Source: Huiozyma naganishii CBS 8797 (lineage: Eukaryota > Ascomycota > Saccharomycetes > Saccharomycetales > Saccharomycetaceae). Taken from it: DNA of 64,000 nucleotides. Location: contig NC_035933.1 of the NCBI RefSeq assembly GCF_000348985.1, positions 124,001 through 188,000 on the forward strand. Direction: 5' to 3'. This document shows positions 12,301 to 20,785 of the stretch, piece after piece. The first letter of the stretch is position 1. Each line of letters begins with the position of its first letter. Below the pieces are notes generated by a model. The model was given only the letters and a program-made list of their open reading frames with translations, was not told the origin of the DNA and made no database searches. A program made the position numbers and the translations under genes.

Positions 12301-14067
12301 CTGAACCTGAGTCGAGACGTACGTCTTGTTCGTAGCGGGATGGTAGATACGGTAGCCACGATGGTCGGGGTCGTATCCAACCATCACACCAGAGATGGAT
12401 GTGGGGGGAAGCTTACCGTCGCGAAGCACTGGAGGTAGCGTAGCATACGCCAGGCAGCCAAAGACCTGGAGGTGTGACAGGTCCATTGAACGAGGAGCAT
12501 CTGTGTGCCAACGCTGATATGGAATCAGGTTCCGCTTGTGGAGTACCGGTGAGCGGTTAAGAAGATAAACCGCACAACGAAGTGCCTCAGACCATAGGAA
12601 CGGTGGTACCCTTCCGTGGAGGAGCAGGCAGCGGACGCGCTCCTGCAAGGTCCGGTGGGCACGTTCTACAGCGCCGTTCTGGTAGCTGCTGTGTGGGACG
12701 GTAAGTTGATGATCAATGCCGCGTTGGGCAAAGAAGTCATGGAGTACATGATTGGTGAACTCACCGCCGTTGTCTGTACGGACTGCACACACCTTGTAGC
12801 CCCCACGGCTATCGAAAAACGTTTCTTGGGCGATAATCCAGTTGATGAGAGCCTTTGTAGCGTCAGCCTTGCTTTTCAGCGGGATGGCAGAGTAGTAACG
12901 AGAGTAGCTGTCGCTAATAGTTAGGAAGTACTTGGAGTCTACACACTCGTTATATCTAAACCCTCCACAAAGGTCTGTTTGAATCAGCTGTAGCGGAGCT
13001 GTGCTGGCAGAGCTGATGTGTCGGCCCTTGTGAATCTTCCCTTTCCCGATAGCACAGGTGGGACACACAGGGGTGTCTTTTGCAGAAGGTACGGGTAGGT
13101 GAAGAGTCTTAGCCATGGACTGGTACATTGCAGTGCCAGGGTGCCCGAGGCGTGAATGCCATAGGTCCTGTTTCCCAGGAACCACTTCCTCTGGTGCAGG
13201 AGAGGGTTGCTGGAACCCTGGAGTGTCACTTACATCAATCGACCAGAACGCCCGACGAGAGGGGTTTGAGTAGCGGTACAGGCCGTCAACTTCCAAGCCA
13301 ATCGGTTTGGCTGCTTTGAGGTTGAGGTGTGTGGGATTCATCGCGTACACACGATCTGCCGTGAAGACAATCGCAGCCCCATTTTTCTTGGTCATTTGAG
13401 AAACCGAGATCAGGTTGGTGGGAAGTGATGGTACGTAATCCACGTTGGAGACCGTGCCGTTTTCGACTTCGGCATGTCCATGGCCTTCAACTGGTACAGC
13501 AGCACCAACACCGTGAACGGAGCCTTTGGCCTGGAACGTGATGTTAGTGAACGCGTTCAAGTCAGAGGCCATGTGATGGTCACAGCCGCTGTCGATGATC
13601 CATTCCTTCTGGATGCTGGAGGTAGGTTCTTTGGCAAGACACGCAATCATGCCGAACCGGTCATTCTCAGCAGATGGTACCTGTAACTTCGCGTCGGGGT
13701 GCCGCCGCTTGAGCGTTGGACAGTGTCTCCGCCAGTGATTTCCCTGACACTCGGGACAGGGACTAGGAGGATTAGTCGAGGTGACCTTCTTCTTCGCGAC
13801 AAGAGCGGAAGAAGAGTGAGGTGAATTAACATTATCAAAGTCATGTAAGATAATATAATCCCTGATTTTAGCCACATTTACCGCTTCTTGCTCCCCAAAT
13901 TTATCTAGTAGATGCTTCTGAGTAGAAGAAGAGGCCGTTGTAACATGGATAGCTGCTTCTAGGAGGTGGGGTGCTCGTTTCATCATACGATCAAACTGTT
14001 GAACCACCCTCATGGTTTCTTCAGCTGGCTTCGCACAGTGCTTGGTCACAGCAATGAAACCTAACAC
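9367..14067 (-). CDS. Copia-class Gag-Pol polyprotein, 5'-truncated gag
   Basis: One uninterrupted 1566-codon frame. In order it carries: the gag C-terminus with a zinc knuckle (CPEC...H...C, about residue 103); aspartic protease (WIIDSGCDHH, about 156); integrase HHCC (HSRLGHPG ... CPTC, about 305-345) and catalytic core (QTDLCGG, RTDNGGEF, then the E in GAVERAH); a long Ser/Pro-rich linker; reverse transcriptase (KARLVVQGF ... LYVDDLL); and RNase H (YTDASYAD ... STTEAEY). This order (IN before RT) defines Ty1/copia. Gag and Pol share one frame, as in Ty5, with no frameshift. The listed first codon is GTG. The frame stays open upstream to 14135, where the inverted LTR begins, and the first in-frame ATG is at 14013. 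The native gag N-terminus is missing, so this is a truncated gene despite being open. Confidence 0.93.
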   Translation of the reverse strand: MLGFIAVTKHCAKPAEETMRVVQQFDRMMKRAPHLLEAAIHVTTASSSTQKHLLDKFGEQEAVNVAKIRDYIILHDFDNVNSPHSSSALVAKKKVTSTNPPSPCPECQGNHWRRHCPTLKRRHPDAKLQVPSAENDRFGMIACLAKEPTSSIQKEWIIDSGCDHHMASDLNAFTNITFQAKGSVHGVGAAVPVEGHGHAEVENGTVSNVDYVPSLPTNLISVSQMTKKNGAAIVFTADRVYAMNPTHLNLKAAKPIGLEVDGLYRYSNPSRRAFWSIDVSDTPGFQQPSPAPEEVVPGKQDLWHSRLGHPGTAMYQSMAKTLHLPVPSAKDTPVCPTCAIGKGKIHKGRHISSASTAPLQLIQTDLCGGFRYNECVDSKYFLTISDSYSRYYSAIPLKSKADATKALINWIIAQETFFDSRGGYKVCAVRTDNGGEFTNHVLHDFFAQRGIDHQLTVPHSSYQNGAVERAHRTLQERVRCLLLHGRVPPFLWSEALRCAVYLLNRSPVLHKRNLIPYQRWHTDAPRSMDLSHLQVFGCLAYATLPPVLRDGKLPPTSISGVMVGYDPDHRGYRIYHPATNKTYVSTQVQFDESQYPLANTSASAQAYDFATSAPHGLPAHPATSCSSVSPPGSTAPAPVQLPTFSTSAIPPSVSSSSATAESINTPDGSPRVSSSATAESPRPSNGSPRASSSSGTTRSSDSPSVASESSEPSDSTRSSDMSRVTSTFWGSPSSEHSEYVPSSPPTGSAASFSADAPSSPPASDTLMPDYVPTDTELILSSQERLQQGQTQLVQANARLTANQQQTLDLSQRANAALVTEVAQLRAELQSLAQQREQQLQLEAHREQQFQLEELTPHTLSEVNTPTVSSTSPIIETPGSSSQNVSRAARQALLPPTSSPSSPSSDTYSDIRLLGYDSTPAPQTGARDTIKRFRSPTPTKSSPTVSVTAPETCTTLVVGKTYYSSPSRPGKRTCLPQSKFSDAPPSSATKLLEASDSLHDGVVTDQYAVGNTPIPAYGLEGTMVPFGDTTEHHSFLLQGVCDENSTQENPVTTALAVQAYDGTLPKTFNQACNSPHKNEWYAACDREFWALYDTKTFELVDLPPNRRAIPTKWVFSVKDSGLFKARLVVQGFRQTAGIDYHETFAPVIRYESVRLFLAIAARYNMSIHQMDVVTAFLNSPIDTEIYVKQAPGFNLDETKVWKLNSALYGLKQSPLLWNEHIKSTLRNVGFIQHPAEFGLYYRMTGTRLCLLALYVDDLLIASPSDKEINKIKAYLSSVYRMKDLGHIQKFLGMNIKQSPGMISLSLHDYIEKKVRELGYKDLKPTHTPLQTHGRYEEASPKISNITEYQRLIGTLLFVANTGRPDVAFSVSYLSSFLKDPREVHLLGAKRVLAYLDSTKDQSIVYQNDNKSRFDIYTDASYADTPEAKSTYGYVLKYADGSVSWASRKIPCVVLSTTEAEYVAANESIKETIWLDEILKCLKIPKDAHNLYVDNESALESLKHPVFHSKTKHIRVRYHFIRENVKGNVVIPSYINTKKQQADICTKILARPDFDRLKALLYGTTPHS

Positions 14068-14135
14068 GGCGTCCTCTAGTTTGAGGACAGAGTACTCCGC
14101 TCTAAATTGTAGAAGAATCTCTTTGCCGAAATGGG

Positions 14136-14375
14136 TGTTGGGATATTGTTGGGATATTGCTTAAAATGCCAACATCACCGCTTTGTTACCTATTAGCCAA
14201 AATGGAAACATCCTGAGTTTGTCGATGAGGTGAAAAACCTTCTCACCTATAAAAGACGAAAGTATGTAAAATAGTACTGTATCTTATGTGTCTACCACTG
14301 AGTACAGTGAACAGAATCAACTATAGATTCTACCATTAATACTTCTTTTATACAATCACTGGCTACATTGCAACA
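14136..14375 (+). repeat. Copia LTR, 240 bp, inverted relative to the element
   Basis: Starts TGTTGGGATATTG and ends TTGCAACA on the plus strand, with CTATAAAAG in the middle. It is the same LTR as 9101-9340 but in the opposite orientation, with about 13 differences. Its outer (U3) end abuts the truncated gag of the minus-strand element. Transcription from its TATA would run rightward, away from pol. Confidence 0.93.
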
Positions 14376-14387
14376 CTCTGTCTAACA

Positions 14388-14552
14388 TGTCAAGCACCTC
14401 GTGTGCTTATTGTACTCAACCTAATCAGCATTGCATGTTATTTACAGCTCTGCTTTAGCTTTCTCAGCGTGTATTTTCTAAATTTGGTTGTAAATTCTAC
14501 CGGTCTCAACAATCTCAGGAGTAATTAGAGCTAGCTTATCGTTTAATAAAGG
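14388..14552 (+). pseudogene. Possible gag N-terminal remnant
   Basis: Just 12 bases past the inverted LTR an ATG opens a frame starting MSSTSCAYCTQPNQHC. Continued in the same phase it shows two in-frame stops (TAG after 23 codons, then TAA) and runs to the next LTR fragment. The position directly after a 5' LTR is where gag should start, so I infer a decayed gag start of a plus-strand element. I do not see a clear TGG-type primer-binding site between the LTR and this ATG. The assignment rests on position only. Confidence 0.35.
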
Positions 14553-14690
14553 TGTTGCAAGGTAAGTAGTGATTGCGCGAGACTCATATCAGCGGTAAAA
14601 TTAATCGTAGCTTTTCTTTACTGTATACAATGGTAAATACGTAATATACGTTGCTATTTCACAAACATTCGTCTCTTGAACCTGAAAATA
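14553..14690 (-). repeat. Degenerate LTR fragment (R/U5 side)
   Basis: It starts tgttgcaagg and aligns co-linearly for about 138 bp with the left end of the 9101 LTR (tgttgcagtg...). It shares atacgtaatatac and attcgtct/gttcgtct blocks at the same offsets. Many substitutions separate them, and similarity ends before the U3 part. Orientation is minus, like the element. It is an older solo or nested LTR. Confidence 0.75.
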
Positions 14691-15186
14691 TGTCCACTAA
14701 TTAGTTGGCGAAGTGCGGTGTCAAATTCTGATCTAAATTTTGTTTTTAAAATCTGCTGTATCACTTATTGGGGCTCTTGTCCACAACAATTAACAGCGAA
14801 ATAACTAATACCGTTGCTTTCCATGAGTCTGCACCCGTCACTGCTTAATACCAAATCTAATCCATTGATGTAGTACTAAATAATGGAATAGATAGTGCTG
14901 CAACGTCCCAGACAGAGACTTTGTACTTGCGAGACACCCCGGTGGTTTGCACTTCGCTCGTACGTTCAAAAATCCGTACAAGATGATTATTTACGCGTTA
15001 GCGCATCGATTTGCCAAAAGTTGCCCAAAGCGAGAAAGCCAATAAAGTATGCTCAAAACAAATAAACGTGCACCTGGGACTAGTCGGAAAGCAGTAGCGG
15101 TCACGAAAACAGTTCACCTGTGTATACGCTCGCTTCTCTCGCTGTTCAATTCCACAAAAAGTACTGTCTAAGCTGTCATCCGTTCT
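14691..15186. other. Intergenic, YND1 upstream region
   Basis: No frame of note. It contains the end of the LTR debris and the promoter side of YND1. I see no clear TATA or known operator. Confidence 0.5.
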
Positions 15187-17109
15187 ATGATTGCGCCAGA
15201 GAATGACGACTACGAATATGGCGTGGTGATTGATGCGGGATCTTCTGGTTCCAGAATACACGTCTACAGATGGGTCAATCCACTTTCCTCGACTATATCA
15301 GAAGACCAGTTACACTCTGTACCTGCTATTGAGCAGTCGAAAGATTGGACATCGAAGACCAATCCAGGATTATCATCTTTTGAAGACAAACCGAACAAAG
15401 CATTCTCACATCACATCAAACCATTACTGAAGTTTGCACAAGATATTATTCCCAAAAACAAAATTGAGAACACACCAATATTTATTCAAGCTACAGCGGG
15501 TATGCGACTCTTGAAGGAAAAGAAACGCAAGCTTATTTTGAAGAACTTATGTGATGGGATCAAGAAATCTACAAAATTTTTTATAAATGATTGTGATTCT
15601 CAAATAGAGGTGATTGACGGGGAAACAGAGGGTCTTTACGGATGGCTAAGCTTGAATTATTTGGCAGACCATTTCAACAACTACCACAGATCAAGCTCCA
15701 ACCATTTTACCTTTGGATTCATGGACATGGGTGGTGCTTCAGCACAAATTGCGTTTGTTCCAAGTAACGAAGAGGAGGTGGAGAAACACAGAGAGGATAT
15801 AGCCACTGTGTATCTAAAGAGTGTTAACGGTGATGTTCAAGAATGGGATATATTTGTTAGCACCTGGCTTGGCTTTGGAGCTAATCAAGCGAGGCAGAGG
15901 TATTGGGCGCAGCTTGTTAACGCACTGCCAGAAAATACGAACAGCTACGACGATGATGATTTTTCTACCCGGAAACTTTATGATCCCTGTATGCCCAAGG
16001 GTTCAAAGCACGAGTTTAAGTTTAAGAAGATGAGTTTCACTGCAATCGGTCTAGGTGATTTTGATCAATGTACCAAATCGATTTACCCTTTGCTTCTAAA
16101 AAATATACCCTGTAAGGACAAACCGTGTCTCTTCAATGGTGTCCACACTCCACGAATTGACTTCTCCAAAGACAAATTTGTTGGTGTCTCTGAGTATTGG
16201 TACGTTCCTAATGATATATTCAAACTTGGAGGTGCATATGATTTTGAGAAGTTCAGCGAAAACGTGAAGAACTTTTGTAACAGCGACTGGAAAGACCTCT
16301 TAGAAAACAATAAAAAGGGTGCCTACAATTCAATTCCTGATGACTTCCTCATCGATTCCTGCTTCAAGAGTAACTGGATTTTGAATGTATTGCATGAGGG
16401 ATTCGAAATGCCCAAGTCAATTGGCGAGGCAGTTCCAGAGGAAGATCATCCAACGTTTCAAAGTTTGGATAGGATCAACGATACGGAGCTGTCATGGACG
16501 CTAGGGAGAATACTGCTATATGCTTCAGGACAAGTTGTACTTGGGGATAAAAACGTTAGAGTTGGTGTTGTGCCGAGCAAAATAGAAGCAAAAGAATTTG
16601 GGAAAACCTTTATATCGGGAACTGTCGATCCGTATGGGTCAAGTAATTCTGGCATATTCGGATTATCGTTCAAGTTGCTAATACCGCTGTTCATAATTGG
16701 TACAGTGGTTTTCCACCTGTCAAAATCGAACAAGTCTAAATGGCGGAATCTTCATATCTCCAGGTTTGCTGCAGCCATAGAATCATTTATCAGATACGTC
16801 AAGAGGTGGAGAGATTCGACAACAACAGTTTTTGAAATGCTATCGGAAGTCGAGGAAGGACGTTTCGATAGACCGTCATCCGAGGGTGGAAACTCTTTTA
16901 GACAACCTACGTCTTACCCTTCTAGGAGTAAAAGTATGTTCGATTTTAATGGCCACCGGGAGGGACGACCTAGCACAGGAGAGAGCAGTGCCAAGAGAGC
17001 ACATTCAGAGAGGGCTGGAGCAACACGCCCTGTAAGGGGCATTAAACCTGCATTTTCTATGGCCGACTTCAATAAGCTACAGGACCGTGGTTCTCACAGT
17101 GGTCTTTAA
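15187..17109 (+). CDS. YND1: Golgi apyrase (nucleoside di/triphosphatase)
   Basis: A 640-residue GDA1/CD39 ectonucleotidase. It hydrolyses GDP/UDP in the Golgi lumen, recycling the products of glycosyl transfer. Apyrase motifs are visible: IDAGSSGSR (about residue 16), QATAGMR (about 100), GETEGLYGW (about 145) and MDMGGASAQI (about 179). There is no N-terminal signal. A single hydrophobic segment near residues 498-515 (LLIPLFIIGTVVF) is followed by a long basic/Ser-rich cytoplasmic tail. That topology distinguishes Ynd1 from Gda1, as does its length (S. cerevisiae Ynd1 is about 630 residues). It begins the conserved YER005-YER010 block. In S. cerevisiae its neighbour is FMP52, which here lies 28 kb to the right. 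Confidence 0.95.
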   Translation: MIAPENDDYEYGVVIDAGSSGSRIHVYRWVNPLSSTISEDQLHSVPAIEQSKDWTSKTNPGLSSFEDKPNKAFSHHIKPLLKFAQDIIPKNKIENTPIFIQATAGMRLLKEKKRKLILKNLCDGIKKSTKFFINDCDSQIEVIDGETEGLYGWLSLNYLADHFNNYHRSSSNHFTFGFMDMGGASAQIAFVPSNEEEVEKHREDIATVYLKSVNGDVQEWDIFVSTWLGFGANQARQRYWAQLVNALPENTNSYDDDDFSTRKLYDPCMPKGSKHEFKFKKMSFTAIGLGDFDQCTKSIYPLLLKNIPCKDKPCLFNGVHTPRIDFSKDKFVGVSEYWYVPNDIFKLGGAYDFEKFSENVKNFCNSDWKDLLENNKKGAYNSIPDDFLIDSCFKSNWILNVLHEGFEMPKSIGEAVPEEDHPTFQSLDRINDTELSWTLGRILLYASGQVVLGDKNVRVGVVPSKIEAKEFGKTFISGTVDPYGSSNSGIFGLSFKLLIPLFIIGTVVFHLSKSNKSKWRNLHISRFAAAIESFIRYVKRWRDSTTTVFEMLSEVEEGRFDRPSSEGGNSFRQPTSYPSRSKSMFDFNGHREGRPSTGESSAKRAHSERAGATRPVRGIKPAFSMADFNKLQDRGSHSGL

Positions 17110-17339
17110 AGTGTCGGCTACATATGGTACCCTCTTATATATTTTGAGTACGATGCAATAACGCCAATGAAATCGTCACCGACGAACATGAAAATTTTCT
17201 GGGAAAACTTCGAAAAGGAAAACTACGGGAAAAAAAGCGATCAAATTTGCGATGAGCTTTCATATTGAACTGGTCTGTTCAAGTCATCGCTTGTATACTC
17301 TATTGCAGTAAACGGGAGAGCAACACTAACTCAGCAATC

Positions 17340-18914
17340 ATGAGAGTTAGAAAGCGTACATCCAAGAGAACCTCCACTCGTATGAGAGAGGGGATTAAAA
17401 AGAAGGCCACCGCTCAGCGTAAGAAGGAGAGAAAGCAATCTAAAACCGATCCAACTTGGAGGTCCAAAAATAAGAAGGATCCTGGTATCCCTGCCAGTTT
17501 CCCTTATAAGGCTAAGATTTTGGAAGAAATTGAAGCTAAGAGACTACAAGATTTGGAAATGAAGAAATTGCAGAAACAAAAGAAGATACAAGCGAGAGAG
17601 GAGGCTGTGAGATTGGGCCAAACAGTCCCCGCACAGGAAGATCTCGAAGAGGAGGTTGATGGGATGGCAGCATTGGTCGAATCTGCTCAGCAAGCTGCTG
17701 CAGAGTACCAAGGTGGTAAGAAGGGTTCGAATACCGATGGGAACCGTTCTCAGGACTTAGATGTGGTGGATTATGACATTGACTTCGACCTTGAAGAAGA
17801 CGAAGAAGGTGCTTCCGAATTAGAAAAGTCAAGGAAAGCTTATGACAAAATCTTCAAAACTGTTGTGGATGCCTCAGATGTCATTTTATATGTCCTAGAT
17901 GCTAGAGATCCTGAAGGAACCAGATCGAGAAAAGTCGAGCAAGCAGTTCTGCAGAGTCAAGGGAAACGTCTCATTCTCATTCTCAATAAAGTCGATTTGA
18001 TTCCTCCATCTGTTCTAGAGCAATGGATGAATGTGTTGAAATCGAGTTTCCCAACCATCCCACTGAGAGCCGCTCCTGGTGCTACGAACTCGTCGTCTTT
18101 CAACAAGAAACTCACCCAATCAGCCACTGCTGAAGCACTTCTGGAAGCTTTGAAAACATATGCGAACAACAAGAAGGTGAAGGGCTCTATTGTTGTTGGT
18201 GTCATAGGTTATCCTAACGTTGGTAAATCCTCGGTGATTAACGCTATAACGTCCCGTCGGGGGAATAACTCCAAGGTGTGCCCTGTTGGGAATCAGGCCG
18301 GTGTTACTACGGCTTTGAGAGAGATTAAAATTGATAGCAAGCTGAAAATTTTGGATTCCCCTGGTATTTGCTTCCCTTCTGAGGGGAAGAGTAAAAGTAA
18401 GACAGAACAGGAAGCAGAATTGGCCCTTCTCAGCGCTTTACCACCAAAATATATTGTTGATCCATATCCTTCCGTCTTATTGCTGATTAAGAGGTTATCC
18501 AAATCGGATGAAATGACGGATAGCTTCAAGAGATTTTACGAAGTTCCTCCAATTCCAGCAAACGATGCTGATACATTTACAAAACACTTTCTCATCCACG
18601 TGGCACGGAAAAGAGGCAGACTGGGGAAAGGTGGTATTGCTAATCTGGCCAGTGCCGGTCAGTCTGTGTTGAATGATTGGAGAGATGGTAAATTCCTTGG
18701 ATGGGTGTTACCTAATGCTTCTAAAAAGAGTGCTGAAGAATTAGGGAAACAGCAAGAAAGCTCTATTGGGAGTGGTGCTTCTCATGCTCCTGAAAAGGTC
18801 GAGCAGACAACCATCGTTTCTGAATGGTCAAAGGAATTCGATCTTGATGCCTTATTTAGCAACTTGGACAACACAATCAAGGAGTCGCGAAGCGAGGATG
18901 CCATGGAAGAGTAA
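17340..18914 (+). CDS. NUG1: Nuclear/nucleolar GTPase for 60S ribosome export
   Basis: A 524-residue circularly permuted GTPase needed for maturation and export of pre-60S subunits. The N-terminus is very basic (MRVRKRTSKRTSTR), typical of the GN3L/Grn1 region. The G4 motif NKVDL precedes the P-loop GYPNVGKSS and the G3 motif DSPG, the diagnostic permuted order. I chose the ATG at 17340. The frame is open from 17265, but those 25 extra residues look non-coding and the family begins with the basic stretch. It is 230 bp downstream of YND1 in the same orientation, as in S. cerevisiae. Confidence 0.95.
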   Translation: MRVRKRTSKRTSTRMREGIKKKATAQRKKERKQSKTDPTWRSKNKKDPGIPASFPYKAKILEEIEAKRLQDLEMKKLQKQKKIQAREEAVRLGQTVPAQEDLEEEVDGMAALVESAQQAAAEYQGGKKGSNTDGNRSQDLDVVDYDIDFDLEEDEEGASELEKSRKAYDKIFKTVVDASDVILYVLDARDPEGTRSRKVEQAVLQSQGKRLILILNKVDLIPPSVLEQWMNVLKSSFPTIPLRAAPGATNSSSFNKKLTQSATAEALLEALKTYANNKKVKGSIVVGVIGYPNVGKSSVINAITSRRGNNSKVCPVGNQAGVTTALREIKIDSKLKILDSPGICFPSEGKSKSKTEQEAELALLSALPPKYIVDPYPSVLLLIKRLSKSDEMTDSFKRFYEVPPIPANDADTFTKHFLIHVARKRGRLGKGGIANLASAGQSVLNDWRDGKFLGWVLPNASKKSAEELGKQQESSIGSGASHAPEKVEQTTIVSEWSKEFDLDALFSNLDNTIKESRSEDAMEE

Positions 18915-19161
18915 TTGTGATATATAATTGTTTATATCCGCAACCTACCTACAGTGTATATTATAAGATGCGTCTTCCATCTTCCGTTAGGCACGTGAAC
19001 CCTGTCAATTTACTTTTTTTTGATTTCAAATGTTAGCGCGTTTTGACGGGATTATAACTGCGATGACATTTCCTCTATCTTTCCATTAACTATATGATAT
19101 GAGATTCGGAGAATTACTAGTGACCTTTCACAATAGAGTTCACCTAGTGCATGGATGCTAA

Positions 19162-20676
19162 ATGCCATTTGCGATTGGTGAGAGATTTCAAATCAAAAAC
19201 GATATATGCACCATCAGATACATAGGTATAATTGATAGATGGCCAGATGTCCGCGTGTATGGTGTCGAATGGGACAACGTTTCGCGCGGTAAAAATTCGG
19301 GTTCTGTTGACGGCAAAAAATACTTTGAAACAGCTTGTCCTGGTTCAGGTTCATTTATCAAAGAGTCCAAATTTTTAAGAGATACCTGCCCTACGTACTC
19401 CTTCCTCGAAGCGCTTTTCAACACATACTTTAGCTGTCCTGGACATGATAGCACGTTAGCATTTGGGTCGAAAGAGGTAGAATATTGTGGATTTGAACAA
19501 CTGGATTCTCGAAATCATGAGCTAAAGTCTTTGAACACCATTTCGTTGAACAAGCAATGCATTAATGTGATATCAAGAGACCCTACGGATAGAGAGAAGA
19601 TTGCGAGATATTGTGGGCAGGTTCAAACACTAGACATTGGGATGAACCTTCTCATTGATTTGGAGCTGGTGCTTGAGATCCTTGTATTATGCACTCAAGC
19701 AGAAGAACTGAATCTTTCTGGCAATAGGTTTCAGACGCAGTGGAATTTGCACTCCCGAAACCAAAGTTTCCCGCAAGTCAAAAGGCTGTACATGATTTCT
19801 TGTACACTGACAGATAATGATATAGCACACCTTTTTGAAGTATTTCCCTCCATTGAATTGCTGGATGTCAGTATGAATGATTTAACTAGCGAGGCATTCG
19901 CGGGCCTTACTTTGCCTCCAACGTTAAAAGACTTAATACTTCACGGTAATGCCATTGAGTGGATACCGAAAAACATTCTTTCCTCAAATATACAAAACCT
20001 TGATCTTTCAAGCAATCTGATTGGCGATGAGAGCGTTGATAAAGCACATCATTCCACCATAAGATACCTGGATTTAACCTGCAACAAGATAACAACCTGG
20101 GAACTTTTGGGCAAACTTAACTCTATATTCACTGATCTTATCTCTTTGAAGATTCTTGATAATCCCTTATACTCGGGAAAAGGAAGCATTGCCGATGAGG
20201 AAGATATGCTATACGAAACAGTGGTTAGAATGGGTCAGCTGAGTATATTAGATGGTTCAGATATAACGGAGGAACTGAGAAATAATGCAGAACTATACGT
20301 TGCCTCCAAGGTCGTGAAAAGCCCTGTTACTTGTGATGAGGTACCTTCCGAATGTAAAATCTTTGCCAACAACCAAGCATATGAGGAAGGTAGATGTCCT
20401 GTTACGTCTTGGCTAGAAGACGAACTCATTGAACTAAAAATCATTGATAAAGAATCCAGTAGCTCATTTCTCATTCACGTACTACGTGGTTCAACACTAA
20501 GGTCACTGAAGGGGATAATAAGTTCGAAATTACGTACTAAAATTGCAAAGATCCAATTGCTTCGCACGCTGGGTGAGAGCGATTTTGAGGTGCTTGATAA
20601 GGATTTTTCCAGTCTAGATAACTCTTTCTTAGATTCTGGAGATATAGTATATACTATTTTAAAGGGGCGCCAATGA
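19162..20676 (+). CDS. PAC2: Tubulin-folding cofactor E
   Basis: A 504-residue alpha-tubulin chaperone. It opens with a CAP-Gly domain (residues about 1-75: YGVEWDN, GKNSGSVDGKKYF), in which the usual GKNDG signature reads GKNSG. Leucine-rich repeats fill the middle (LDIGMNLL, LNLSGNRF, LDLSSNLIG, LDLTCNKI). A C-terminal ubiquitin-like region ends in LKGRQ. Length is close to S. cerevisiae Pac2 (518). It is convergent with TMA20, 109 bp away. Confidence 0.93.
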   Translation: MPFAIGERFQIKNDICTIRYIGIIDRWPDVRVYGVEWDNVSRGKNSGSVDGKKYFETACPGSGSFIKESKFLRDTCPTYSFLEALFNTYFSCPGHDSTLAFGSKEVEYCGFEQLDSRNHELKSLNTISLNKQCINVISRDPTDREKIARYCGQVQTLDIGMNLLIDLELVLEILVLCTQAEELNLSGNRFQTQWNLHSRNQSFPQVKRLYMISCTLTDNDIAHLFEVFPSIELLDVSMNDLTSEAFAGLTLPPTLKDLILHGNAIEWIPKNILSSNIQNLDLSSNLIGDESVDKAHHSTIRYLDLTCNKITTWELLGKLNSIFTDLISLKILDNPLYSGKGSIADEEDMLYETVVRMGQLSILDGSDITEELRNNAELYVASKVVKSPVTCDEVPSECKIFANNQAYEEGRCPVTSWLEDELIELKIIDKESSSSFLIHVLRGSTLRSLKGIISSKLRTKIAKIQLLRTLGESDFEVLDKDFSSLDNSFLDSGDIVYTILKGRQ

Positions 20677-20785
20677 CTTTACAATGCACAACTGTTTGTA
20701 TATATTGAGGGAACGAGCTCATCGTATGTGTATAACCGAGAATTACAATCCTAGCAGTTTAAAAAAAGGATGAAAGCCTAACAAT

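Larger units (their letters stand above)
9101..14375 (-). mobile_element. Ty1/copia retrotransposon, rearranged, with inverted LTRs
   Basis: The coding strand is minus. The left LTR (9101-9340) is a normal 3' LTR for this orientation: a purine-rich tract precedes it and it starts with TGTTGGGATA. At the other end the gag frame is cut short and joined directly to an LTR in the opposite orientation (14136-14375). The expected order of 5' LTR, primer site and gag start is therefore absent. The flanking 5-mers differ (tatat on the left, ctctg on the right), so no target-site duplication is visible. The element lacks a promoter pointing into its genes and cannot be a standard autonomous copy. Confidence 0.9.

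Noticed and set aside
11774..12304. 176-codon plus-strand frame inside the copia element
   Set aside because: Shadow of the Ser/Pro-rich linker of the minus-strand polyprotein.
14131..14552. Simple autointegration inversion as the full explanation of the inverted LTR
   Set aside because: The 5 bases next to gag (atggg) and those at the other predicted breakpoint (aaagg) are not reverse complements, and the pieces differ too much in age.
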